A stretch of 64,000 nucleotides of DNA from Cordilura impudica (taxonomy: Eukaryota; Arthropoda; Insecta; Diptera; Scathophagidae): assembly GCA_963682025.1 (NCBI GenBank), contig OY821519.1, forward strand, positions 8,214,668 through 8,278,667, written 5' to 3'. The position numbers were made by a program, and so were the translations under genes. The notes under the pieces were generated by a model that worked only from the letters and a program-made list of their open reading frames with translations, made no database searches and was not told the DNA's origin. Positions within the stretch are counted from its first letter, which is position 1. The number at the start of each line of letters is the position of its first letter. Shown here one piece after another: positions 1-11,900 of the stretch.

Positions 1-264
1 AAAAATTAAAAATTAAAAATTAAAAATTAAAAATTAAAAATTAAAAATTAAAAATTTAAAATTAAAAAATAAAAATTAAAAATTAAAAATTAAAAATTAA
101 AAATTAAAAATTAAAAATTAAAAATTAAAAATTAAAAATTAAAAATTAAAAATTAAAAATTAAAAATTAAAAATTAAAAATTAAAAATTAAAAATTAAAA
201 ATTAAAAATTAAAAATTAAAAATTAAAAATTAAAAATTAAAAATTAAAAAATAAAAATTAAAAA
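1..264. repeat. 7-bp tandem repeat (AAAAATT)n
   Basis: About 37 nearly perfect copies of AAAAATT, with a few one-base changes near 55 and 66. It runs off the left edge, so its full length is unknown. Confidence 0.95.
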
Positions 265-356
265 TTAATATTAAAAAAAATTAAATGTTCCAGAAAGAAA
301 GTATGTAATGTTAACAACACTATGAATAAACGAAAATCACAGACAACATTATTAAG

Positions 357-686
357 AAAAGGCGTAGAAAGACGACCGAGAGAACCGACCATACTATAGT
401 TCGAATGTGCCAAGCAGATCCCTTTTTTACTGTATCCAGAATTAGGAAACAAATTCAGGAAATATATTACATTAATTTATCCACAAACACAATTAAAAAC
501 AGACTGCGTGAAAATAATTTTTTTGGGTGCATTGCCAGAAAAAACCACACGTGTGTAAAAACAAAAAATAGAATGAAACGTTTAAAATTTGCTAAGGATC
601 ATGTTAAAAACTTAAAAAGGTATGTGAGACGTAATCCAATCACGGAATTTGGTTCTATACACACAATGCAATGCAGATGTTATTAA
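357..686 (+). pseudogene. Tc1-like transposase, N-terminal helix-turn-helix fragment
   Basis: The frame at 357-686 reads KRRRKTTERTDHTIVRMCQA, then a region like the second HTH of Tc1/Tc3 transposases (residues STNTIKNRLRENNFFG) and the linker ARKNHTCVKTKNRMKRLKFA. The match ends near 630 and no DDE domain follows. The ATG at 405 is internal to the ancestral protein. Confidence 0.65.
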
Positions 687-700
687 AAATATAGGTCGTA

Positions 701-1150
701 GCATGTTCAGACGACACGATGAACCAGTTGGTTCGCTCTCTGAATAACGATTGCGAACCTTGGTATTCAGACAATTGTTCTTGTTTCATTTTGTCGTTTA
801 TATTTTTTGTGCAAATATTTGGAGACATCCTTCTACTCTTTACGTTTCACTATTTAATTTTTTCCATTTTTATGTAAATATATACTTTATATATGTTAAA
901 TCTTTTTATTTATGTTTTTGCACACATTAATTTTTTGTTTTTTCTTTGTTTATATTTTTTTGACAGCTAATAGCGATAATTTTTTTATCAAAATTGGAGA
1001 TGACAGTAAAGTTCAGTAAGGTTCAAAATGAACCAGGATGGCTTGCTCTCATAAATTGGTATGGCGAAACATGTAGATTCAATCATGATTGGGGTGCGAA
1101 CCGTGAATGAGAGAGCGAACCTCGAATTTTCCTCTTCGTGTGAACATAGC
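701..1150. mobile_element. Candidate MITE with imperfect terminal inverted repeats
   Basis: The left end GCATGTTCAGACGA mirrors the right end (reverse complement GCTATGTTCACACGA). A subterminal inverted pair GGTTCGCTCTCT / AGAGAGCGAACC lies just inside. There is no coding content. No clear target duplication was seen, so the superfamily is open. Confidence 0.5.
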
Positions 1151-2566
1151 ATTAGCTAACCAATTACTATATAGCCAAATTAAGTAATTAAATTAATTTC
1201 ACTGTGTTTTTTTTTTTAAGAAAATAAGAGGATTTTTATGTATAACTAATGTGTGTTATTTAATTTATCGATCAAATGGGTAAGTGGTTCGAAAAAAATT
1301 AATATGAAAAAATAAAACTCGGAGAAAATTTTAAATATTTTGGTTACATTTGATAAATAACAAAAATGTATAAGGGTCTAAAAAAAATAGTGAAAAAAAA
1401 TAATTGTGCTCAAATTTTTTTTTTATAAAACGTGCTATTTAAAATGTCGCCAGTGTACATTGTACCCGTATATACATACGTAACCGCTATTTCAATTATT
1501 GAAAATTATTTATTTTTAAAGCATGTGCTTTAATTTTAAAAATTTCGTTGCTTTACTTATAAATTGTTTGAAAAAGAAAAAATTATTGTTTATTTGATTC
1601 TCGAAATTTTCTAGCACAAAGTCTGTTTGTGCAATAACACAAGAATAGTTTTTAAGCATTTTGTCTAAATCTGTAATACAAATCCCTGAGGATGCTATTG
1701 CGAAATATGGGAAAAATAAACTAGACTTTGAACTCAAAGAAACAATTACATAAATAATTTAAATAATGATTAAAAAAATTTTGGAAAAGAAAATTTAAAA
1801 AAATACCAAAATTTTGTATAAATTTTTTGCGACCAGAATTTGAAAAAAAAAAAATTAATGATTGGTAAAAAATAAAAAATACTGTATGAAAGACGTTTTA
1901 AAACATAATTTTAAATGAAACATAAATAGTTTCTTTAAAAACAAATTTTGGAAAACAGAACAATTTTGATAAAAATAACTATTAGACAAATAATTATAAA
2001 AGTTGTATACTTTTTTTTTTAAATGAATTTTGGAAGCACGCTTTGAAAAACATTTTAAAATAAAATTTAAAAACTCTTCCAGGGACCGTATATCAACAGT
2101 TCGTTATTTATGGAATATATTTTTGTAGATTATAAGTATATATGTAAATAAATATGTATTTAGATATATGTATGTTATTTGTAACACAATTAAATTCAAC
2201 TTTTGAACTATTTAGCAAGCAATTTGGCTGATAAAATAAATAATTTATTCTTACATTATTAAAGGGTCAGTTTATGGTGGTTTGTTTAACATTGTTTAGT
2301 TTTTTCTTTTTTGTTGTAGATAATTATGTATATAGCGATAGTGATATTTCGGATAATAGACACAAAAGTTGCATTTTTTAAAATATTCAAAATTAACAAT
2401 TTTTTTTGTAACATAATTTAACAGTAAAATCAACAACAATAATAATAAGAATATTAATATTAATAATAATATGTATTAGTTTACATATGTTTTTAAATAG
2501 ATAATGACTAGAAATGTTTCATGATATGCTTTACCTTAACGATATTACCTTGGTAGTTTTTCTATT
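1151..2566. other. AT-rich 3' flank, no gene recognised
   Basis: Very AT-rich sequence with poly-A/T runs between the candidate MITE and the Gad1 poly(A) region. A 73-codon minus-strand open frame at 1516-1737 has no recognisable similarity. Confidence 0.6.
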
Positions 2567-2592
2567 TTTATTTTTTTTTTTATTTTTTTATT
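2567..2592 (-). terminator. Gad1: Candidate Gad1 poly(A) signals
   Basis: Three overlapping AATAAA hexamers on the minus strand (TTTATT on the plus strand at 2587-2592, 2579-2584 and 2567-2572), about 180-200 bases past the Gad1 stop. In DNA this AT-rich the hexamer is common by chance, so the call rests on position only. Confidence 0.3.
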
Positions 2593-2767
2593 ATTCAACT
2601 AAACATTGTATGTGATCATTTAGATTTTACTTAAAATTAAATAATTCATTTTCATTCATCACTGTTACTTTTGATTTATGTATCATTTTGTTTTCAGTGA
2701 TTTTTTCAAAAAAAAAAAATTTTTTCTAGTTTTAAATTTCTCAAGAAATAATATGACTAAAATTAAC

Positions 2768-2941
2768 TTACAAATCATCACCCAATCGATGTATTTCATC
2801 CAACATAAAATCAACATCAGCTTCAGTAACAGCACTTGAAGAGATAATTGAACGGAAGAAATTGGGCCGGCGATCATCGGGTTGATAACCCACCATAAGG
2901 CTGCCCTTTTGCATCATGCGGCCTTTAATAATGGGGCATAT
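2768..2941 (-). CDS. Gad1: Gad1, terminal coding exon with stop
   Basis: The acceptor ATTTTTTAG precedes 2941. It encodes [20 protein letters not shown] then [37 protein letters not shown] and TAA at 2770-2768. The stop overlaps a donor-like TTGTAAGT, but translation ends there and the length agrees with the family. Confidence 0.96.
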   Translation of the reverse strand: MCPIIKGRMMQKGSLMVGYQPDDRRPNFFRSIISSSAVTEADVDFMLDEIHRLGDDL

Positions 2942-5900
2942 CTAAAAAATTGAATTGGAAAATAAAAAATTATATAAAATTTATTTAAAAAAAAAAAAAA
3001 AACAAAAATAATTGTAAATTATACCTTGGCCAACTCTTGTTCCTTCTTAGCATTATGCGGTACTCCACGTAATCTCTTGGGTATATACCAAAATGATACA
3101 TTTACACATTCTGGTTCCAGAATCAAATGGAATCGATCTGATTGTTGTTTAATGCGTTTGACTTGATATTCGGCTAATTCCATTAAACGATCTTGTTGCC
3201 GTTCGAAACCTTCAGTTCCCTTGGAGCGCCATTGCAGCCACAATTTGAAAATGTCATTGTGTCGACCACATTGTATGACTTTGTCTCCAGTATCATAACT
3301 AATATCATAGTGTTTGTCAGTCATAAACAGATATTCAGCAGACATTTGATTACAGCTAATTAAGAGGCCCTGGAAATGAATATATTAGAATTAAATGGTT
3401 ATTGTATTCAAAACAAGTAAGAAAATTATAGTCAGTCTAGACTCTAGACCGTCTATGCGATACCCTATACCATGCGTTTATATACGTGGTCTTAGACCCA
3501 ACTAATTGGGTATAGAAAATAATCATTAACTAAATCTGAGCGGAATTTTTATTATGTTTTTTGCCTGCAGTTCTGAAAAACTTAATTTCGAATGCTATAT
3601 TTATATGGGAACTAGGTCGAAAAAGGGACCGATCCTGACGATATTTGATAAAGTTGGAAATTTCTTGCAAAAAAAACATATACAAACCAAATTTGAGAAA
3701 AATCTGTGCAATAGTTTTGTTTTCGATAGGTTTAAATGTAAAAATGTTTCAGAATCTGAGAAATTTTCTATCAGAAAATTGTTTAGGATGTGATGGTTTT
3801 TTTATAGGAAAATTTTTTTCTAGCGGAGAATTGTCTCAGAATCTCAGCGTCTTTTTATAGTAAAAATGTCTAAAAATCTGATTGTTTTCTAACCGGAAAA
3901 ATGAGTCAGGATCGTAAAGGTTTTTCTACAGTAAAAATGTTTCAGTATCTGAGAAAATTTCATCAGCAACTTTTCTCGAATATGGTGGATTTTCTATAGG
4001 AAAAATGCCTTTGGAGCTGACGGTTTTCTAGAGGAAAATTGCCTCACCATCTTAGGGTCTTTTTATAGTAAAAATACCTAAAAATCTGAAGGTTTTCCCA
4101 CAGGAAAAATGACTCAGGATCTTAAAGGTTTTCTATAGTAAAAATGTTGATATATCTGAGAAAATTTCCATCAGCTACTTGTCTCGAATATGATGGATTT
4201 TCTATACGAAAAATGTCTTTTGAGCTGACGGTTTTCTAGAGGAGAATTCCCTCAGAATCTCAGGGTATTTTTATAGCAAAAATATCTCAGAGTCTGCGGG
4301 CTTCTCTTTAGAAAAAATAAGTTAGAATCTGGAAAGTTGAGGAAACATGCAGCAGAGTCTAGGGGTACTTCTATAGTAAAAGTCACTCAGAAAATGGGAA
4401 AATGTTGCACAATCTGAGGGGTTTTATATAGGAAACCCAGCTCAGAACCTGAGAGTTTTTCTGTAGAAAAAAGTGGCGCTGAATTTTAAAAAATGTTTCG
4501 GAGTCTAGGGGTATTTCTATAGGAAAACTCTCTCAGAATCTTAAAGTTTTTCATGTAGTCAAAATCTGAGGAATTTCTATAAGAAAATTAGTTTTGCTAT
4601 AGAAAAAATTTTTCATAATCTGAGGGTTTTTCTATAAGAATATTAGACTCCGAGTCTTAAAGTTTTTTCTATGGTAAGTTTTTCTCAGAATCTGAGGAGT
4701 TTTCGGTAGGAAATTGTCTCAGAGTGTAGTGGTATTCCTATAGGACAAATAGCATTTAATCTGAGGGTTTTTTCTATAGCAAACATGCTAGAAAAAAAAG
4801 TCGTAGCAATTAAATTCCTTTTTAAACTCTTTCTTTTAACTCATACTCTCTGTCTGTCTGTCTGTCGTGGGGCAACCCCATTCCCCCTTATCCAATTGAT
4901 CTGAAACTTGGCCCATAGTCTTGTCGTGACTATAGATTAATTTTGGGGTAGTCAAGCACAGTCACGCATAGTCACGCACAGTCACGGAGAGATTAAAACA
5001 TCACTTCTCCTCATCCGATCGATCTGAAACTTGGTCGATAGACTTGCTGTGAAAAAAGATTAACTTTTACATATTTACGCACAGTCACGGAGTGATTTAA
5101 ACCGCATATCCCCTCATCCAATCAATCTGAAACTTGGTCCATAGACTTGTTGTGACTATAGATTAATTTTGGGGCAGTCCCACACAGTCACGCATAGTCA
5201 CGCACGGTTATGTAGTGCTTTAAACCCCATTTGCCTTCATCCAATTAATCTGAAACTTGGTCGACAGACTTGTTGTGACCAAAGATTATTTTTAAAAAAG
5301 TCACGCAAAGTCACATACATTCACGGAGAGATTCAAAACTCATATGCATAGGGAAAGAAAGAGTTTCAATAAAAATTTGGTTTTTATGGGTTAGATTATT
5401 AGAAGAAAAATGCCTAGGTATCTGAGAGTTATTTATATAGCAAAAATGCCTCCGAATATGAGGATGCTTCTATAAATTTCTTGAAGACTTTTGTATAGAA
5501 AATAATACTCAGAATGTAGGGATTTTTCTACAGAAAAAATACCTCAGAAACTGATAGTTATTCTTTACAATAAATTCCTAATAATCAGAGCATTTTTATG
5601 TAGTAAATATTCCTCATATTCTGAGTGCTATTCTATGGAGAATATCCCTTATAATATGGATGTTTTTATATGGGGGCTATGACTAAGAATTGTCCTATAT
5701 GGTTTTTTTTTGGAATACTGGTTAATGGATGTAATAAACATGCAAAACCCAATTTGACCGAGATGATTTCGATCTTATGGTTATTTAAATCGATCGCATA
5801 GGGGATGGACGGACGGACATAGCTAAATCGATTAAGAAAGTGATTCTGAGTATAAAAAAATGTCAAATATTTTTGGTAGTTATAAACATCAGCACAAATT

Positions 5901-8900
5901 CATTATGGTATAAAGAGTCCAGCTTCTGAAATGTTAATATTTGCTTGAAAAGGGGTTTCAATCATATTTTACAAATCAATGATTAATTGAAAAAGTTAAA
6001 TAAATGGAATATACTACATACATTAAAATAGCATCGCTAATCACCATTTGCTGGCTTTAATATTCTAGTATACGTGTGGTTTGGGATGGGTTGGTTTTGG
6101 TATATTTTGCATGAGCAATAAGTCAAGTAAAAATTTTAATTAAAATTCCTTAAAAAAGTAATATTGTAACGTAAAATACCATCAGTCGCAACTGTGACCA
6201 ATGACGGAAACATATTGTACATATATCTAAAACATTGTTCAGCAAGTTATTGCCTTTTTTTATTTAAACTAAGGGTGACTCTGCCATTTTTATTGTGTTA
6301 TTTTTGAAAGAACATGATAACATAGCAAGTGGGGAGAAATGATGAGATTAAAGAATGCCAAGATTATAACAAAGTATTTTGGAATGTTGCACGACTTTGG
6401 CAAATACTCACAAAAGGATTACCCTATTGTCAGTAGTTAAAGCTTTGTTTTTCTTAAGAAAATATAAAATTCTTTAATGGAGCTTGTGTTTTATAAATAT
6501 GCACTGTATTTATAGAGTGAATAAAACATTCAAATTAGGAATTCACTTGTCTTTTTGAATAATATAGAGAAAAAATATATATGAATACTTACATCCTCTT
6601 TAAAATGTATAGTAGAGCACTGCAATAGAGCTCCCATTAATTTGTGAGGGTTCCAGGTAATAGAATCGGCTCTGAAAATACACATAAATAAACCACAAAT
6701 GAGTTACAAATTAAATTACAAATAATAACAAATAAAATCAAATCGCACTGTATACAAATAAGAATAGCTAATATTTAATATATGATGTTTATTGTCTTTT
6801 TGTTAAATGTTATTCAAATACAAATTACAAACAATTAACACTAATCCACACACACGCACTCAGGTTCGGCCTGCCAGCATGTTTAACCATTTCTTCTATT
6901 CACCCTCAATATCATACACGTTCTAATTGAATTCGAAAACGTTTTCTATGCGGTCGTTCGACACAATAGACTTTGTTAAAGTTCCTGGGGTTGCTTTTAA
7001 AATTGTCTATTTGCTAAACATCCCTTTGGGAGCTACTTATGGTTTGTTGAAGTAGAATTATTATCGAGATGATGTTAGGCAATAAGGTAGTTAATAGAAA
7101 TATACGAGTATACAGTTAAGAGATTTGTATTTATGTATATAAATAAATCAGGTCATCAAACGTCTATAAAGAACCTGTGATTTTCCACACCTTGGAAAAT
7201 AAATATATATACCAATGTTCATGAAAATTAGGAATAAAACGGTCATCCAAAAATACCCAAAAATTCACGATCGGTGTATGAAAGTGAGTGAGATTGTTGA
7301 TGCCATAGCCATATGATATGACTCTGTAATTTCGATTTTGAATAATAAGTTGGGTTTTATAAAGCTGTCCGAAAGAAAAGTGGTTGCCGTGTTTTATAGC
7401 GTTGAACGAAACATGGATTGAGTACAACATATCGGAGACCTAGCTGCGCTCCATACAATGGTCCTAGCCCCGAACCGGCACCGAAGATCATTAGTGGGCT
7501 TATGGGCCACTTTAGTGGCTCATACGCATTAAAGTAATTGTGTTTCTTTCGTTAGAAGTAATTTGGAATATTTTTCCCTATTTTTGGGTCTTCTTTGTGA
7601 AATTCAGAAACAATTTACCAAATTTGCATTTGGAAAAATAAATTGACTTGTCGTTGTTATTTCTTATGAAAGTAAACGTAAATTTCTAGGACTACAATAT
7701 TTAAGAGATCGTAGATCATCATATTTTATTTAAAGGGGTTAATGAACCAATTAAAAGATCTATAATAGATTTTCTATGTAATAGTTTTTAAATCTTTATA
7801 AATTTAAATTTTGAAAAAAAAACATTAAACCTTTTTATAGTTTTCAATGAACTAGCAGATTCCAGCAAATTCTAGGAAATTTTATTTTTTCATTAAATAA
7901 AGACCCTAAAGGTATGCTAATCAATTATAGCCAATTCACAAATCAACACAAAAACCAAACTCATTTTTATTACAAACACATTAACAAATTTAATAAACAC
8001 ACACATAGCATTGTATAATTTTATTTTATATATGTGTTAGTAGCAACTTTAAATGCAATTTACTCAAAATAAAGGAAACAATTTAAAAATCTGTAAATCA
8101 TTTTTTTTTCTTTTTTTATTTTTATTTTTTTATTTTTAATTTTTCATTTTTTATTATTATTATTTTTCATTTTTAATTTTTTTACTTTTCAGTTTTCAGT
8201 TTTCATTTTTTATGTTTCATTTTTCGTTTTTCGTTTTTCATTTTTCGTTTTGCATTTTTTATTTTTCATTTTCATTTTTAATTTTCAAAGAGGTAATTAC
8301 ATATCATAATTTTTTCACCAATACAATCATAATTCGCACCGATTTTGTCTTACGGCTCACATGTTACGTTGTTTTTGAGAATGTATTGTGAAATAGAAAC
8401 TTTACCCGCTTGCGCGTATAAGTAGATGTTTACACATAAAAAAATGCGATATGAGAAAAACGTGTAACTTTTTTGCCTTGAAAGAAACGCCATTTGTCAA
8501 GAAATTATTACTTTAAGTAAAATTAAAGAAGAAAACTTAGTAATGATCTCTTTTTGTTTTACAAAAACGATTTTTTTTCTTTATATTTAGATGTTATCCA
8601 CACTCTTCTCTTAAATTATAGATAAACTGAACTTTAATCGGATCTCTTCTTCAGAAATCGTCCATCTCTTTAATTCAAAATCATTGGCTACCATCCTAAT
8701 AATACTCAACTAACGGTAATTGGTTTATTTTCTTCTCTTCATTAGTTAGTAAAACTTTTAGTTTTTGTGCATAACAAGTGAAACTTAAAAAAAAAAACAA
8801 ATTGTGATGAGACCAATGCCTAATGACATGAAAAATTCGGTATTGGAAAAGGCTAAAAAATATGTCAGCGATCAGTGGCTAGAATTATTGAAAAATTTGA

Positions 8901-11900
8901 AAGATGAGAGTTGAAAGATTACAAAAAAATTAAAACCACTGAAGCGAGAGTCCTTGGACGTCTTTTTACGTAGGGCATAATCAAAACATATATGAGGCAA
9001 TAGCCGTCTGTTCTGTTCTGATGGACAGTTAAAAGCTTTAGATACAAAAATATTGTTAACAAAAAAAAACACAAAGTTGTCTGTCAATATCGTAAGAGCT
9101 CGGAAATTATTTTTTTGCAAAATACAAATCATTGACAGTCTTAGATTGGCATACGGCAAGATTTTTTTTTAAGCTTGTTTTTTCATTCATAGGACTTTTT
9201 TGTTTTGTAGATTATATGGTCAGAAGAGACAAAAATCAGCCGACACCAATCAGATGGAAACGTTTGGTATTGGGCCCAACCATAGACCACACCAAACCCA
9301 GCCCATGCAACTCAAACTGTAAAGCACGAAAGCGTTTTTCTTATGGTAGGGGATGTATGAAATTAGATTGTGTGGGCTGACTAATACAGATCGATGGCAT
9401 AGTGAGAAAGGAAGACTGTGTTCGCATTTTGCAAGAGAATTCGTCTTTACAATAGCCCAAATGTCAGATAGACAGACCTGAAAATGTCAGATTGACCTGA
9501 AAATGGGAAAGGATACAGGCTGAATGGTTTTAATATCTAATCTATACCAAATACATATCAAATAGAATGGAAATAGAATAGAGTAGAATTGATCAACAAT
9601 TCAACAGAAATTTTTTAAGTATACTCTCTGTCTGTCTGTCTGTCTGTCTGTCTGCCATGCTGCAACCCCATTCCCCCTAATCTAATTTATCTGAAACTTG
9701 GCCCATAGTCTTTCTGTGACTATAGATTAATTTTGGGGTAGTCACGCACAGTCACGCATAGTCACGGAGTGATTTAAAACCCATTTCCAATTATCCGATC
9801 GCTCTGAAACTAGGTCGATAGACTTTCTGTGAAAAAAGATTAAATTTGACATAGTCACGCATAGTCACGCACAGACACGGAGAGATTAAAACCTCACTTC
9901 CCCTCATCCGATCGATCTGAAACTTTGTCCATAGACTTGTTGTGGCCAAAGATTAATTTTAAGGTAGCCACACACAGTCATCCATAGTCACGCACAGTCA
10001 CGGAGCGATTTAAGCCCCATTCCCACTCATCCAATCAATCTAAAACTTTGTCCATAGACCTGTTGTGGCCAAAGATTAATTTTAAGATAGTCACACACAG
10101 TCATGCATAGTCACGCATAGTCACGTACAGTCACGGAGTGACTTAAACCCCATTTCCCCTTATCCGATCGATCTGAAACTTTATCCATAGACTTGTTGTG
10201 GCCGAAGATTAATTTTAAGATAGTCACACACAGTCGTCCATAGTCACGCACAGTCACGGAGCGATTAAAACCCCATTCCCCCTCATCCAATCAATCTAAA
10301 ACTTTGTCTATAAACCTGTTGTGGCCAAAGATTAATTTTAAGATAGTCACACACAGTCATCCATAGTCACGCATAGTGCCGGAGTGATTTAAATACCATT
10401 TTCCCTCATCTAATCAATCTGAAACTTGGTCGACAGACTTGTTGTGACCAAAGATTATTTTTAAAAAAGTCACGCGAAGTCACGCTCAGTCACGGAGGGA
10501 TTCAAAGCTCATATGCATATGTGGGTTAGATTATTAAGGTTTGTTATTTGTATTTATGTGAATAGTTTTTTTTAATTTGTTTAATAAATACCATGAAAAA
10601 CATATTTGATATTTTCATTTCAAACATTAGCTCAATTTTCCACTAAACTGTACATCATCAGCATGATGTTCTCCCTTCAAAAATCAATGAGAGTAGTCCG
10701 AGGAAAATGATGTAGGATATCGTATAATTTGTCCTGACTAAATACAATTTCTAACTAGGTTTTTTTACAATTATATTAGCACTTAGGGGTCATTCTATGC
10801 CAAATAAATCAATCCGACCATTTCAGATTTCATTGGAACTTTTACGAATCATTCTTTTTTATCTCATTTTTTTCTCATTTATATTGTTGATATGCAACAT
10901 AATTTAAAATTTTGTAATTCTGTAGATCTTTTCATTGGAACCATTCGTTTGTATAAAATATATAGAGACATTATATGGCCCCAGATGTAGTAATCATATG
11001 TCTTTTGTGAGTCATGGTTATGCCATCTATTCGAAATTTTGGGTACGAGTATGTTTTTTTTTTAAATCTCAATAAACTTAAATAATAAACATTGATTTTA
11101 AATTACGCCACCCTAAAAATTCATGAACTACTATTTACAATTCTGCCCTTATTTAGAAGTTCATATTGTGTATAAAATAAAAATTACAATTACAATCCTG
11201 GGAATTTTGCAATTTGTCATTTTGTTAAATGCCGCACCACACTCTGGCTCCAACAACTTCTTCAGTTCATCAGGTGTTTGAATAGCTGCTGGCAGATTAC
11301 AAGGATTAAGAGTTGTCAGAGTTATGTTGTTACAAACAAAGTGCATTTAAAAACGTTAAAAGACAAACAAATAAAGAAAATGTATTTTCAAATATGTCTG
11401 TCTGTACACCCGTACACTTTCTAAACGTACAAGTAGTTATGCACACATAAGGGTGCTGTGTTGCTAGATGGATGGTTGAGTGGGGTGAAATCTCTTCTTC
11501 TCTAAACTTAATATTTTATCATTTAACAGAAAGCTTTTAAGGTCTATACTTTTTTCCATTTGAATTTTTTTATTTTAATTTTAAACTCAACTTTAAGAAT
11601 TAAAACACAACACAAATGCACATGAAATTATTTAAATATTCCTAAGAAAAGCGGAGGTTAATGTGAATGCAATAACAACAAATGTTGAAATTACAAATAG
11701 AAATTGCACTTCTTTACCCACTTCCGTTATGTTGACACATTGTGGCCGAATGTTTTATTTTTAATCCTTAAATGGTTTACAATTTCAATGGATGTGATTT
11801 GATTAACATATCCATCATTGTGTTGAGACTATTCCAACTAAAGACTATTGAAAGTAACCACTAATCCCTGATGGATTTTTAAATACGCCTTAATTCATAT

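Larger units (their letters stand above)
3413..5925 (-). mobile_element. DINE-1-like element (family A), inflated by a tandem array
   Basis: The left end carries the family A 3' end in reverse (CAAGTAAGAAAATTATAG plus a degraded palindrome), and body sequence runs to about 3760. The right part (5650-5925) has the rest of the body: GGACGGACGGAC core, TTTTTGGTAGTTA and a decayed terminus. The middle is replaced by a tandem array into which a family B repeat is inserted. Without the array a copy would be about 750 bp. The placement in the DINE-1/Helentron group is from layout and the 3' end, not from alignment. Confidence 0.75.
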
